A DNA stretch of 43,862 bases from Iphinoe sp. HA4291-MV1 (GTDB lineage Bacteria > Cyanobacteriota > Cyanobacteriia > Cyanobacteriales > Nostocaceae). The notes below the pieces were generated by a model that saw only the letters and a list, made by a program, of their open reading frames with translations, searched no databases and had not been told where the DNA came from. This document shows, in pieces, positions 32,834 to 43,021 of the stretch. The stretch is taken from assembly GCA_019359415.1 (NCBI GenBank), contig JAHHHH010000065.1:1-43862 (forward strand), written 5' to 3'. A program made the position numbers and the translations under genes. The first letter of the stretch is position 1, and each line of letters starts with the position of its first letter.

Positions 32834-33659
32834 TTAATTTATTGCTTGCTGATTTAACCATGCTTCTAAATCAGCCACATTTGAAAAATCAAATAAAGCT
32901 TCTCCCAAATTTTCTAATTGATTGGCTCCTAATATTCGTATACGTTCTGTCAAAGATGAATCAACATCGCCAAAACGGCGATTTACAAGACGTAAAGTGT
33001 ACGTGAAGGCTTCTTGTTGTTTTCCCTTCTGCAATATATCTTGATAAATCACTGATTCTTGCATAATCTCCTCGCTCAATAATTGACGAATTAAATCTTT
33101 CTCAAACTTCAAACCTGCTAATATCTCTGTGTAAGCTGCAATATTCTGCCTTGTCTCCCTATCCGAAATTCTAGCAATACTCTGGGCAATTTGGGATAGT
33201 AACCCTTGAGGTGAATCTGTTCTCGTCAACGGTGAAGCGCGGTAATAATGCAGAATTCTTGAGAAATATTGCTGAATCTTGCTCCCACATTCGTATAACT
33301 CGATAACGATGAGTTGTCATCTCATTGACATATGCTTCGGTAAAAGCGATTTCGTTACTTGTCTCTTGCAAGAAAATTACTACTTGCGTTATTGGAACAT
33401 CATATTTTCGCACCAACCTAACAAAATAATCCAACATTCGTAAGGGAATGGGAGTTTCAGATTTTTGTGTTGTTTGAAATTCAAGATGTAAAATACGATT
33501 CTCTGTTTGTAAAAATGTTACAGAGTCGGCTCGAATTGGTTCGATGCTTAATTCAGTTTTTAAGACTTTGATTTTTCGCGGTTCATCAAGTAGCAACCAA
33601 CGCGCAAAATCCGTTGGATATTTTTCTGCTAATATTTTACAAACGTTGTCAAAAGCCAC
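32834..33659 (-). pseudogene. Rpn-like nuclease/transposase gene with a frameshift
   Basis: Two minus-strand frames are parts of one gene. The first, from ATG 33659, carries the PD-(D/E)XK-type core (FARWLL, PIRADSVTFLQ, LHLEFQTTQKSETPIPLRMLDYF). The second carries the DUF4351-like end (SQIAQSIARISD, EEIMQESVIYQDIL, NRRFGDV, ALFDFSNVADLEAWL). Around 33236-33241 one extra base in CCGCGCTT shifts ...NSALLP away from the expected SPLTRTDSPQG. Reconstructed length is about 275 residues, typical of the family. A sequencing error is the main alternative. Confidence 0.7.
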
Positions 33660-33978
33660 AAAAAATACCCAAGTTTATACTAATATAATTTTATAATTTT
33701 ATGACTACAAAATCAAATTTTAATTATATTTTCGCTAACTGATAGGGGAACAATACTTCTCGGTTAAAGGGGAAAGGGGAAAGGTTTGAATTCACCCCTA
33801 ACGTTTTACCCTTAACCAATTCCTGCAACCACAACAGAAGTTTTTAGTCTGAAGTTCCTCCGTGCATTTGTACTAACAAAACTCGAAACGCTTATAGTCA
33901 AACTACGAAAGCCGGGAGGATATTTTGATGCAACAACAGTCGAGATTGCTTATATTTTCTCAGGGTGCGGAATGTGGA
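33660..33978. other. Gap downstream of the conjugation operon
   Basis: AT-rich upstream of the Rpn-like gene, then purine-rich spacer (GGGGAAAGGGGAAAGG at about 33769-33784). No gene seen and no clear terminator for the operon. Confidence 0.4.
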
Positions 33979-36684
33979 TTACACCTCTAAATTTGATAAT
34001 TTTACTTTCGGTGCAGCTGCACTCGGTGAAGCAGTGCGCTCTGGAGAGTTGATGGTGGTTGTAGGCGTAAAGCGAGAGTTGATTTCAAGAGAACGCCAAG
34101 CCACCAAGTCTTTCATGATTTCTTTGAGTTCGACAAATTCCATCGTTGTTTCGCCTTTAGCTGAGGCTGAGGCGATTTTGTTAGTCATAATCTTGAAATA
34201 CATTTCGCGCTGGTTAGCGATCGCCACCTTGCCATTGTTCTGTTTGATGGCTTGTGCGATTTCCTCGTTGCCTTGATTCATGGCACCACTCCATTGTGAA
34301 CCACCTTTTTTGACCATATTTTGCCATTCCTCTGCAATATAGGGATGAATGCGTACGGGAATGTCGCCAACGCTTTCTACTTCTTTAGGCTGTTGGGAGC
34401 TACTAGCAGCTGACGGTGATGGTGACGCATTGTCCCCTAAAAATTGTCCAGCCCTATTACCACGCACGCCAGATCCTACAACGGGGGAAACCCCCGCAAC
34501 GGACTGGCTTGTAAACGTGGGGGCTTCCAGATCAACAGAACCTATTTCTCTGGACAATTTTTTATGTGTTAGACCCCGTGGCTGAATGCTATTGTCAAAG
34601 ATGCGCTCTAAGTCTAGTTTGTAAATGTTTTGGGCAATGAACTTGACTTGGTTAATATCGTAGTCAGAGATGTTCATCTTGGCAACTTCTTTGGTGATAC
34701 CAGCATCAGTTTTTTGCAGGTTAAATCTGACAAGCTCTTGCGTGCCAAGCCCTTGTGTCGTTTTGTAGAGTGAAAGACTAGCGCGGTTGTTCTCTAGGTT
34801 GCGAGTGCGGTGAATAGTGAATTCGCCTACAGTCAACTCATCAGTTTTTGCTTGCTGTAGGATGGTATTGAGTGTGCCAAGTAGCTCGGTTTGCTTGAAT
34901 GTTTCCAGAGTTTTGAGCGTGCCTGCTGGTGCGAGACTGCCAAGGGTGTTGGCGACTGAGCGGATGTCTTCAGATTGCAACGATGGCAGGGAATGCTTTT
35001 CCTCCAAGCGTTCGGCAACTATCAGAAACTCTTGCCTTTCAATGGGCAGCATGGCTTCTGATTGCTTAATGTTTTTTGGAGAGCCGTTTTTATCGAGCTT
35101 GAACTCAAAGAGTGGATTTTCAAAGCCTTTAGTTTCGTCACGGCGGTGGTGAATGCTGATATCAAAGCCGTCTTTTCTAATAATGAAGGCATCGCTGCGA
35201 TAAATTCTGGTACCGTCAGCTTCAATGTTGCCGTATTTTTTGAGCAATTCAGTTGCTGCAGTAGCAATTTGCTGATTCTCTGTATTGAGGCGCTGTTTTT
35301 CTAGTTGGCGATTTTTCATTTCGTAGACTGGGAGTTCTACTTGACGCGCCCACTGCTGTGCGCGGGGTTCGACATCATCACTTTGCAGTACTTCTGAGTA
35401 GGTGTAGCTAGCAGCTGGTTTTTTAGTATTTGTTGTTGGTTCTTCATTCTCTGTTGATGCATTTGTGTCATCTAAAAACTGATTTCTTCTACTTTTTGAT
35501 TTCTGTTCATTTGTAGTATTTTCTGTATCTTGTTGAGGTATCGACTTATTTGTTGCGGGTTGAAGTAACGGTAAATTCTTTGAATTAGCTGCATTAACTG
35601 TGTCTGATTCAGCTAAATTAGGCTCTTCAAGTGCAGATGCAGTTTGCTCTGTATTTTCTGATGTATATGTTTGTTCATTTAAAGATGCTGATAGATTAGT
35701 AAATTCAGTATCTGGTATGACTGATTCTGCTTTTGGTTCGGAAGTCGCTGAATTTTCAGTTGAAACTAATACTGCTATTTGGACAGCGTTTGCGGCATAG
35801 ATATCTTCATCTGGAGGACTATCAAACTCAGGTGGGTTGCTAATATCAATATCATCCAAAAAACCAACGAATCCTTCTGATGACAAACTTTGTATATTGT
35901 CGCTACTGTTATGGCTTGCGACATTAGTTTTTGATGGTTCCGTTGTCTCTTGCTTAGTTGAAGGAGATAATAGTTGTGACAATCCGTCATTAGTTATTGC
36001 TGATTGCTCAGTTGCATCAATGTTTTCTGCTGTTGCTATTGTCTCTGGGGGATTGACTTTTGATTCTAGTTCTGTACTATTTTGTAGTGCAGGATTAAAA
36101 TTGGCATTTTCTTCAGCATTCTTAACTATTTCTGATGATGGTGGCAGAAGTTTAACAAGCGGTTCTTTTGCAACTTCAATGATTTCATCTGTAGTAAGGT
36201 TTTCGGTAACCAGGTTAGTAATACATTTGCCCTCACTGCTTTGTTCGTAAAGGACGATGCCTTCTTCTGACTCAGTATAAGCAGTTATCTTAAGAGCAGG
36301 TTCGTTCTCCACTGCATGTTCACTTTCGGCATCAAAGTCAGGGACATCTTCTACTAAGCGTGTGGTGATTATTTGAGCTTGAAATTCAGATAGCCCCGAC
36401 TTCCTTTGCGAACTATTGGTTGTGTTTTCATTAGTTAAGTCAACACGGCTCCATTTCCACGCACCAGGACATTCGGGATCTTGTTCTAAGACGTAAGTGT
36501 CGGTGCCAACTTGAATTTCTACTTTGTCCAGTTCTTTTTTTTCATTGAGTTTTTCTAAAATAAGCTTGCTTAAAGCTTCAATAAGTTTGGCAATTTCTTT
36601 GCTGACTTCTAAGGTAGTATCTTTGGCTTTTTCTACTAAGTTTGTGTAAGAAGATGCTAGTTGTGGGGCGCGTTGGTCAAACAT
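33979..36684 (-). CDS. Large conjugation-operon protein of unknown function
   Basis: A 901-residue acidic protein, last in the conjugation operon. The N-terminal about 90 residues are helical with a short beta unit (VEIQVGTDTYVLEQDPECPGAW). Residues about 100-420 are a low-complexity Ser/Glu/Asn/Thr-rich stretch, probably disordered. The C-terminal half has two related beta-rich units (FIIRKDGFDISIHHRRDE... and FTIHRTRNLENNRASLSLYK...), each preceded by helices. No relaxase, helicase or peptidoglycan-hydrolase motif found. Likely a cyanobacterial transfer accessory; there is no signal peptide or membrane helix. Confidence 0.65.
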   Translation of the reverse strand: MFDQRAPQLASSYTNLVEKAKDTTLEVSKEIAKLIEALSKLILEKLNEKKELDKVEIQVGTDTYVLEQDPECPGAWKWSRVDLTNENTTNSSQRKSGLSEFQAQIITTRLVEDVPDFDAESEHAVENEPALKITAYTESEEGIVLYEQSSEGKCITNLVTENLTTDEIIEVAKEPLVKLLPPSSEIVKNAEENANFNPALQNSTELESKVNPPETIATAENIDATEQSAITNDGLSQLLSPSTKQETTEPSKTNVASHNSSDNIQSLSSEGFVGFLDDIDISNPPEFDSPPDEDIYAANAVQIAVLVSTENSATSEPKAESVIPDTEFTNLSASLNEQTYTSENTEQTASALEEPNLAESDTVNAANSKNLPLLQPATNKSIPQQDTENTTNEQKSKSRRNQFLDDTNASTENEEPTTNTKKPAASYTYSEVLQSDDVEPRAQQWARQVELPVYEMKNRQLEKQRLNTENQQIATAATELLKKYGNIEADGTRIYRSDAFIIRKDGFDISIHHRRDETKGFENPLFEFKLDKNGSPKNIKQSEAMLPIERQEFLIVAERLEEKHSLPSLQSEDIRSVANTLGSLAPAGTLKTLETFKQTELLGTLNTILQQAKTDELTVGEFTIHRTRNLENNRASLSLYKTTQGLGTQELVRFNLQKTDAGITKEVAKMNISDYDINQVKFIAQNIYKLDLERIFDNSIQPRGLTHKKLSREIGSVDLEAPTFTSQSVAGVSPVVGSGVRGNRAGQFLGDNASPSPSAASSSQQPKEVESVGDIPVRIHPYIAEEWQNMVKKGGSQWSGAMNQGNEEIAQAIKQNNGKVAIANQREMYFKIMTNKIASASAKGETTMEFVELKEIMKDLVAWRSLEINSRFTPTTTINSPERTASPSAAAPKVKLSNLEV

Positions 36685-36953
36685 GGCAGTACTGGCAATC
36701 TATCAAGAAGTACGGTGTTATAATGCTTGACGAAGACAAGCTGCTGGTCAAAGCGAATGACAATTAATGAGGGCTTGGCACCGTCGGTGGTAATGCTTGT
36801 GCAGTAAATACTGCTGGGATTGCTGCGGTCGTAGTGGTAAACTAGAATGTTGTCAAAGTAATGAGCTTCAACATAAGGTGGAAACTGATACGACCAGCGT
36901 AAAAATTGTTTGTATTTGTTGATTTAGTTCAAAAACTTCAGCGATAGTTCCAT
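36657..36953 (-). pseudogene. Small conjugation-operon gene with an in-frame TAA
   Basis: Directly after the coupling-protein stop, TAAATG opens a frame MELSLKFLN, then TAA (36924-36926), then continues in the same phase for another 88 codons (INKYKQFLRWSYQFPPYVEA...YFDNILVYHYDRS...IVIRFDQQLVFVKHYNTVLLD) to TAG 36657-36659, overlapping the next gene by 28 bp. The conserved-looking, stop-free continuation and operon-like junctions imply a real 98-residue gene with one nonsense codon. Alternatives are a downstream non-ATG start or a sequence error. The family is not recognised. Confidence 0.55.
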
Positions 36954-38708
36954 TTAAAAAAATCCTTGATACGCATCAACAGGCAAAGGTGCATTTCCTG
37001 CTTGTACGGGTGTTTGAGGCATAGGGAAGCGCTTGTTTACCTCAGCAACGCGCTTGTCTAAATCTTCTTGAGTTGGTCTTTTCTGCGTGCTTTTACATGC
37101 TAGCTGTTTGATAAGCTTAGACCAATTCGTATCGTTTTCTTCTTTGAGGTTGATAATAGCTTTCGGGACTTTAATATTTTTAAGCAGTGGTATGGAGCCT
37201 TCTTTATTGTTGCTGTAAGCTGGATTAATGAATACACACTTTCCTGGTGATAACTTTAAAAACTGAGCAGGCTCAAACAGTTTTCGTGTTTTTTCTTGGT
37301 CTGATATGGAAGTGCTAGACTTACCGCCTCCAGTACTGCGAGACTTTTGCTTATACTTAATTTCTTCATCGCCGAGATAAGCTGAGAACAAGCGTGCTGA
37401 TTCTTCCTCGCCGGGGTTGAAGACAAATTTGGTACCGCATGCACCTAAGATGGCGCGAGAAATTTCTTTGCCGTAGATTTTTTCGATTTGACCCATGTTC
37501 TGCCAACCCAGGATACCGCAGAATCCTTCTGAGCGTGATTCGTTGAGCCATTTAAACAAATCAGGTAAGAAAATTGATGGTAGCTCGTCAAGCGATACAA
37601 TCAATGGGTCTTTGCGTTTTTTGGCTATGCTACGAGCAATGGTCATATGAAGGATGCTTGTCATGAGTGGACCAACAGCATCTCTACGTTCTCGGTCTAA
37701 ACCGAAGATAATCATTTGCTTACGCTGCACTTCTAGGGGTAGTGTAGTTTTCCCCACGAAGCATCCGAGGGTGTTTTTCGCCATAAATCGGGTAAACATC
37801 AGCGATGCCGTACCCGCGATACCAGCTACGGTTTTCTCAGAACCAGAAGAGCTAAATAATTGACCAAATGCAATACGTATCCACGGATTTAGCTCTGCTG
37901 CCATTAGGCGTTCAACCATTTTTTGGCTGGATAAGATTGCAGCAGCTGTCATGATATCGGCGTACTCACCAAATTCTTTAGTAAGCATCAACACTGCTTG
38001 CGTCAGCTGGTCACCAGCAGGAACAAAGAAAGCATCTTCATTACTATTTCCAAGGATGCGGAAGTTTTTATTAATCACCGTAGCAAGCTGTCTTGCTGTT
38101 TCTGCATCGCCACTGTCGCGCAGAAAATCAATCGGGTTGCACACCTGCGATTCGGGAAATCCCGGTGCAAAAATATGCACATCATACCCCTTAGCCTTAG
38201 CATAACCTGCTATTTTAGCTTGTGACGGGTACTTGAAGTCATAGAGGACGATTCCGAATCCTTGGTCGATTGCAGAGTAAAGCATGGGGTCGATAGCGGA
38301 GAAAGACTTACCGCTCCCTGGTGCGCCAATAACTGCTGTGCCGCGCTGCACATCAGGGATGTACAAAGGGGTTCCGCCACTGCCTTTTGGCAGTTTCATG
38401 CCTTTATATTTGTGGATTCCAACGTATAAGGAAGCACTATCACATTTGGGACTGGTAATTTGTTTGAAAGCCTTCTTCTTAGCGTTTGCCGTTTCTTTAC
38501 CGCCACCCCAGTAACTCGTCGCTAGCTTGCTTTTTTTACCACCGTTAAACATTTGCAATGCAATGACTACTAGTATACCACCAGCAAGTAGCAATCCTTG
38601 AGGCGACCACAGTACGTTTGCGTATTTGCTGAATGTATCTGCGCTTCCCGTGCTGGCAGTACTAGGTTTGACTTCTTTGACAATTGTTGTTTCAGTGTTT
38701 TCAGGCAT
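36954..38708 (-). CDS. VirD4/TraD-type coupling protein
   Basis: A 584-residue protein. One membrane helix at about 38-53 (LLLAGGILVVIALQMF), then Walker A GAPGSGKS (128-135), IVLYDFKYPSQA, a Walker B DELPS in PLIVSLDELPSIF, and a TraG/TraD C-terminal motif with LGACGTKFVFNPGEEESARLFS. This is the ATPase that links the relaxosome to the secretion channel. Shorter N-terminal membrane region than proteobacterial VirD4 (one helix rather than two). The reading frame is intact. The gap of about 260 bp before the next gene suggests its own promoter or a leader. Confidence 0.85.
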   Translation of the reverse strand: MPENTETTIVKEVKPSTASTGSADTFSKYANVLWSPQGLLLAGGILVVIALQMFNGGKKSKLATSYWGGGKETANAKKKAFKQITSPKCDSASLYVGIHKYKGMKLPKGSGGTPLYIPDVQRGTAVIGAPGSGKSFSAIDPMLYSAIDQGFGIVLYDFKYPSQAKIAGYAKAKGYDVHIFAPGFPESQVCNPIDFLRDSGDAETARQLATVINKNFRILGNSNEDAFFVPAGDQLTQAVLMLTKEFGEYADIMTAAAILSSQKMVERLMAAELNPWIRIAFGQLFSSSGSEKTVAGIAGTASLMFTRFMAKNTLGCFVGKTTLPLEVQRKQMIIFGLDRERRDAVGPLMTSILHMTIARSIAKKRKDPLIVSLDELPSIFLPDLFKWLNESRSEGFCGILGWQNMGQIEKIYGKEISRAILGACGTKFVFNPGEEESARLFSAYLGDEEIKYKQKSRSTGGGKSSTSISDQEKTRKLFEPAQFLKLSPGKCVFINPAYSNNKEGSIPLLKNIKVPKAIINLKEENDTNWSKLIKQLACKSTQKRPTQEDLDKRVAEVNKRFPMPQTPVQAGNAPLPVDAYQGFF

Positions 38709-38971
38709 AGTAATAGTAACTAATTATCGAATTATTGAACTTTCTTTGACGATTTGTGACTGACCCTGGCGCTAGTCTCCGAGTTATTACGGAGACTATG
38801 CTTTGTATTCCTGCGGCACGCTTTGCGCTTACAAAATAAAAAAACAGCAAAAAGAATTGACTAAAAAGCGTGAATGTAGTAAGTAAATAGCATAACCAGT
38901 TAACTAAATGGAGAGTTTAGAGGATTCTAAGTCTCCTGCTATGCTATGAATAGATTTGGTGCAAGAGAATG

Positions 38972-40357
38972 TCATGGCTTTTGAGGTATATTCAGCGGAC
39001 TGCCTAGAATAATGGAGTCCATTTCTTTGTAGGTGAAGAAGGGCACTGGACCAATGAAGTAGGGGCTGCATCCTAAGTCGATAAAGCCGCCGCGCTTACA
39101 GATGCGGAAGAACATAGCAGTTGTGATACTCCCGGACGCTTCGTCAATGTTCCAGATGACTTGCTTGAATGCTTTGCCAAATGGGTGGCGACCAGTAGGT
39201 TCTTTGCCACCGTTGAGCTTGCCGAGAATACCAAATCCGCCTTTAACTTTTTGAAACTTGCCGCTTATCCACTGTGCCCCGGTGAGCGTGCTGCCTGCAA
39301 CTTCAATGTGAGCACAGTTTTTGGTGCAAGGAACGTTAAATCCTTCCTGGTAGCTGCCTGAGATAGACTTCCAGCGGTTGGCTTCCACGGACCGTAAGGG
39401 TAGATCTACCTTGCCGACAAAGCTAAAATCAGGCTGGGGAACGCCAGGAAATTCGCCAAAAGGTACAGAAGCCAAGCCTGGTACCTTGCCAATTGTTGTG
39501 TTTTGCCAGTTGTAGAAGTTTTTGAGAGGGGCTGACTCGATGCCGGGAATTTCAGTAAGCTTGTAATCAGAGAGTTTGATGTATTTGCCTAGTTCTGCTT
39601 CTTCCAGTTCGGAAAAAGCTGCAATTGCATTGCTGATTGTACCAGAATACGAACTTCCCGTGATTTTTTGGATAGCATCGTTAATAGGTGGGACATCGTT
39701 GACAAGCATATCGCCAAGGTTTGGTATAGCATCAGTCAAGTCGGCGATAGTTTGCCAGTCGGTTAGTTCAAAGCTATCTAACTTTAAACTTTTGACATTT
39801 GTGCCAGTGATTTGTGCTATCTCTTTAAGAGTTAGCTCTTCGATTTTGAATTCAGCAGCTTCAAAGTCACCAAGCTCCATGACATCAGCTAAGCTTTGCC
39901 CAGCATCCCAAGTACGCGTTTCTTTCATGCCTGGATTTTTGATGTTAGGAAACTCAACGCTCCCTGGTTCAGCAAACTTCATATCTTTGAAGGTGATGTT
40001 ATCCCAATCGGGAACAGGAATGCTACTGTCATACTTGGTATTCAGTGGCTGCTTCCCAGAAACAGTTTGAGCAACAGCCTTTTCCATGAAGATGCTGCCT
40101 ATGTTGATGGCGCTTCCTCCGATGAATTGGGACAACAAGCCATGTGCTGCAAGTCCCGCTGCTAATCCTAGTGCCATCAGGTATTTGAGATTATCAAATT
40201 TTTGGCTGTAATTGAGTTTTTGAGGCTTTGGCAGTGGTGGGAATTGCTTTTCGGCAAGGACGATAGCAGTGCAGGTTTCGGGGTTGGCTATAATTTCTGT
40301 AATTTCCGTTATTTTTATATTCTCAGTGTTTCTCATATTACTTTTTGTTTTCTGCAT
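38972..40357 (-). CDS. Conjugation-cluster membrane-anchored protein of unknown function
   Basis: A 461-residue protein with one hydrophobic segment at about 58-76 (YLMALGLAAGLAAHGLLSQF) after a polar N-terminus, then a long extracytoplasmic-type part with EIPGIESAPLKNFYNWQ, KVPGLASVPFGEFPGVPQPDF and cysteines in GFNVPCTKNCAHIEV and RICKRGGFIDLGCSPYF. Its start lies 20 bp inside the VirB9-like gene. Probably a cyanobacterial-specific component of the channel or pilus. No assignable domain. Confidence 0.65.
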   Translation of the reverse strand: MQKTKSNMRNTENIKITEITEIIANPETCTAIVLAEKQFPPLPKPQKLNYSQKFDNLKYLMALGLAAGLAAHGLLSQFIGGSAINIGSIFMEKAVAQTVSGKQPLNTKYDSSIPVPDWDNITFKDMKFAEPGSVEFPNIKNPGMKETRTWDAGQSLADVMELGDFEAAEFKIEELTLKEIAQITGTNVKSLKLDSFELTDWQTIADLTDAIPNLGDMLVNDVPPINDAIQKITGSSYSGTISNAIAAFSELEEAELGKYIKLSDYKLTEIPGIESAPLKNFYNWQNTTIGKVPGLASVPFGEFPGVPQPDFSFVGKVDLPLRSVEANRWKSISGSYQEGFNVPCTKNCAHIEVAGSTLTGAQWISGKFQKVKGGFGILGKLNGGKEPTGRHPFGKAFKQVIWNIDEASGSITTAMFFRICKRGGFIDLGCSPYFIGPVPFFTYKEMDSIILGSPLNIPQKP

Positions 40358-41279
40358 CTACTAGAATGTTGTTTTGTCGTGCTGGAGTTGGCTTTATCTG
40401 TCGAGTCTGTGTTATGGGATTTGGGGAAATGTAACGTTTACCTCCCAAAAGCATCAGCTTTTCTACCAACTGCATTGAAACCCCTGCTTGAATGGCAGCA
40501 ATTTCAACTTCTTGACCTTGCGATCGCAATTGGACTAAGTTGTTGAGCCTTTCCCACAAAGCATCGTTTGTGTTAATCAACTTTCTCTCAAGTGCAATAT
40601 GCATTCCTCTAGCGATATATCTGCTATCAGAAGTAGCTGTGTAGTCAGCTTTGGGTTTTGTTTCGACTTGGGGTTTGTTGGAGATAGGCTCACGGGGTCT
40701 TACACGTAAGAAATGAGCGGAACCCTCTTGGGTTGATCTGCCGAAACTACGATTTATCGTGGGGTTATTAGGGTTCCGCGAACTTCGTTCCGCTTCGCTA
40801 ACATTTCTAGGGGACAATGCGTCACGAATGATTTCAAGCTGGCTGTACTCGGGAGCGCCAGAACCGGATACGATACGAAAGTGATAGCTTTTGTGGCTAG
40901 AACCTGTTGCGGTGATGACGGTAAGGTGCGCTCCATAAGCAGCTTTTGGCAAGCTTGGAATTTTGATGCTTTCAATTTTGCGAATGTGGATGAGTCCGGC
41001 ACCAGGTTGAGAGCAGTTTCTGCCTAGTCCTTCCAAGCAGCCGTCAACATCAATGACGAATTGCGATGGGTCGTCAAGCCAGATTTTTTTGATGATTTCG
41101 CCCGTGTTGTAAAATGATATCGATACGCCATGACCAGACCATACTTTTACTGTTTGCAATTGTGCGTTGCTGCCGGTGACTTGTGATGCAGCAATTGTTT
41201 TGACAGTATTGGCAATGGCGCTTTGTGTGCTTGCTGCTACAATAGCAACAGCAGTTATTGCAAGAAATCCTGCTTTCAC
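40338..41279 (-). CDS. VirB9/TraK-like secretion protein
   Basis: A 313-residue protein with a signal peptide (MKAGFLAITAVAIVAASTQSAIA). The next about 130 residues have a VirB9/secretin-accessory beta pattern: VKVWSGHGVSISFYNTGEIIKKIWLDDPSQFVIDVDG, shortened here, then IHIRKIESIKIP and GAHLTVITATG. The second half includes a segment (about 160-180, SPRNVSEAERSSRNPNN) encoded by a dispersed-repeat sequence. The stop overlaps the next gene, and its start overlaps the VirB10 stop (ATGA). It should sit in the outer-membrane core complex with the VirB10-like protein. Confidence 0.75.
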   Translation of the reverse strand: MKAGFLAITAVAIVAASTQSAIANTVKTIAASQVTGSNAQLQTVKVWSGHGVSISFYNTGEIIKKIWLDDPSQFVIDVDGCLEGLGRNCSQPGAGLIHIRKIESIKIPSLPKAAYGAHLTVITATGSSHKSYHFRIVSGSGAPEYSQLEIIRDALSPRNVSEAERSSRNPNNPTINRSFGRSTQEGSAHFLRVRPREPISNKPQVETKPKADYTATSDSRYIARGMHIALERKLINTNDALWERLNNLVQLRSQGQEVEIAAIQAGVSMQLVEKLMLLGGKRYISPNPITQTRQIKPTPARQNNILVDAENKK

Positions 41280-43021
41280 AATTTTAATGACCTATCAACT
41301 TTTATAGTAATTTCTGTATTTTTAGGAACGTACCAAACATTCGGGCTATTCATGATTTCGTTGGTTGCCTTTTTGGTGCGTTCGCTAATGACTTCGCTCA
41401 CAGAGCCAAATGCGCCTTTGATGAATGCCCCAGAGAGGGAGCGGTGACCGTTGCGACTTCTGCGAGTGCGTGTGCCACCTAGAGGCAAATCTTCAATGAC
41501 TTCTTCATTGGGTTCACTGATTATTTCACCGACTTTAGCAAGACCAGCAATAACGCCGAGGGTGGTATCGTATCGTGCAATTGCAGATCCTTTATTGTGA
41601 TATTTATTTGCTATCAACGGATTGCCATTTTTGCCGAGAATGGCGATCGCACCACTGCTTACGGGATATTCGGTTTGGTCTTTCATAATCGCTGTGACTT
41701 CAGCGCGAACCACAGATGAGTTTTCAACGCCTAGCACTGTTATGCTGACTAAAGTACCAGCTTTTATTGCGACATCACCTGTATGACTCATGAGCGGCTC
41801 ATCAAGGCGGGCAACGAACTTAGTGGTATTTACTTGTTGGTTGTTGCTTGTATTTTGTGAGACAATAGGAGTGATAAGCGTAGCTTTTGCAAAGCTGCCT
41901 ACTACGAGGTACTGCGGTCCTTTTTCTTGTAGTATTTGCGCTTCTTCTGGAAGATAGTTGTAAATGACTTGTTGTGCTTCTTGAGGAAGCGGCTTTGATG
42001 CAACAGTTTCCTCTTTATTGATGGTTTGCGGTGTTTCCCAGCGGGGACGCAGTTCTTCAATTTGATTGGGAGTATTTGTTGCTTTTGTGCTGGTGTTGTT
42101 TGTGCTCTTTGTGCGTCGGCGGCTCTTTGTTGGCGAGATGCTGTTTGTATTAATTTCAGTTGTTGCTTCAGAATTGGCTGCATACGTAACAAGATTGTTA
42201 CTAGAGTTCCTAGAAACGTTAGAAGTGCTAGCATACTCAAGGCGACCAATGCTACCTAGGGTACGCAGCCTCTCGATTTCTGCTAGGGGGTCTTTGGCTG
42301 GACTGCTGCTTGCGACTATTTGCTGTTGTAGCGATCGCACGAGTGAAGGTTTCTGCTGCATTGGCATTGTAGCGATCGCTCTCCTTGAAGGAACGCTTTG
42401 TGCTATGTATCTAGTACTCGCTGGTGGTACCGTTACAACTGCGCGTTGCTGTTGCGGTGGTAGTGTTTGGCGGTAGACAATGCGTTGCGGTGGTGGAGAT
42501 GCAGACTTTGACTGCACCGTCTTTGCTGTAGAGGTGTTGATTTGTGCTTGTTGCTTAATTTTTAGTTTTTCTTCTGTCGCGACGGGCAGTGATGGCTGCT
42601 CTTGTTGCTTTTGGTTAACTTTGTTGAGTGCATCAAGCTCTTCTTGCTGCTTGGCAAGTGCTAGCTTGGCGTAGAGATCACCATCTTTATCTTCAAGTGG
42701 TGTTGCTGTTGGTGTTGGTGTAGCTTCTGGCTTCAGCGCGGTGTTTCTGCTACCACCGTTCATCATACTGTTGAAGACGAAAAAGATAGTACCAAATCCC
42801 AAAGCAAAAGGAACGGCTATGAAGCCCAAGCGCATCCAAGGGGAAGTAGTCGCAGTGTGTTTTGTAGATACCTTGGCTGGGTCTTCTTCTAGTTCATCAT
42901 TATTATATGTATCATCATTTTCATCACTTTCTACTTTTTTTGTACTTTCCTCTTCATCCATAGGCAACAAATTATCTATGGAATTTTCGTTGGTATTTTG
43001 GGTTGGTGTGACACTCATCAT
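41276..43021 (-). CDS. VirB10/TrbI-like secretion protein
   Basis: A 581-residue protein. It has an acidic cytoplasmic N-terminus (about 20-50), a membrane helix at 65-86 (LGFIAVPFALGFGTIFFVF), a long Pro/Gln/Ala-rich periplasmic linker and a C-terminal beta domain: VVGSFAKATLITPI, LDEPLMSHTGDVAIKAGTLV, VVRAEVTAIM and VWYVPKNTEITIKVDRSL. This is the TrbI/VirB10 plan, which spans the envelope and connects ATPases to the pore. Start ATG 43021 overlaps the previous stop. Confidence 0.8.
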   Translation of the reverse strand: MMSVTPTQNTNENSIDNLLPMDEEESTKKVESDENDDTYNNDELEEDPAKVSTKHTATTSPWMRLGFIAVPFALGFGTIFFVFNSMMNGGSRNTALKPEATPTPTATPLEDKDGDLYAKLALAKQQEELDALNKVNQKQQEQPSLPVATEEKLKIKQQAQINTSTAKTVQSKSASPPPQRIVYRQTLPPQQQRAVVTVPPASTRYIAQSVPSRRAIATMPMQQKPSLVRSLQQQIVASSSPAKDPLAEIERLRTLGSIGRLEYASTSNVSRNSSNNLVTYAANSEATTEINTNSISPTKSRRRTKSTNNTSTKATNTPNQIEELRPRWETPQTINKEETVASKPLPQEAQQVIYNYLPEEAQILQEKGPQYLVVGSFAKATLITPIVSQNTSNNQQVNTTKFVARLDEPLMSHTGDVAIKAGTLVSITVLGVENSSVVRAEVTAIMKDQTEYPVSSGAIAILGKNGNPLIANKYHNKGSAIARYDTTLGVIAGLAKVGEIISEPNEEVIEDLPLGGTRTRRSRNGHRSLSGAFIKGAFGSVSEVISERTKKATNEIMNSPNVWYVPKNTEITIKVDRSLKL

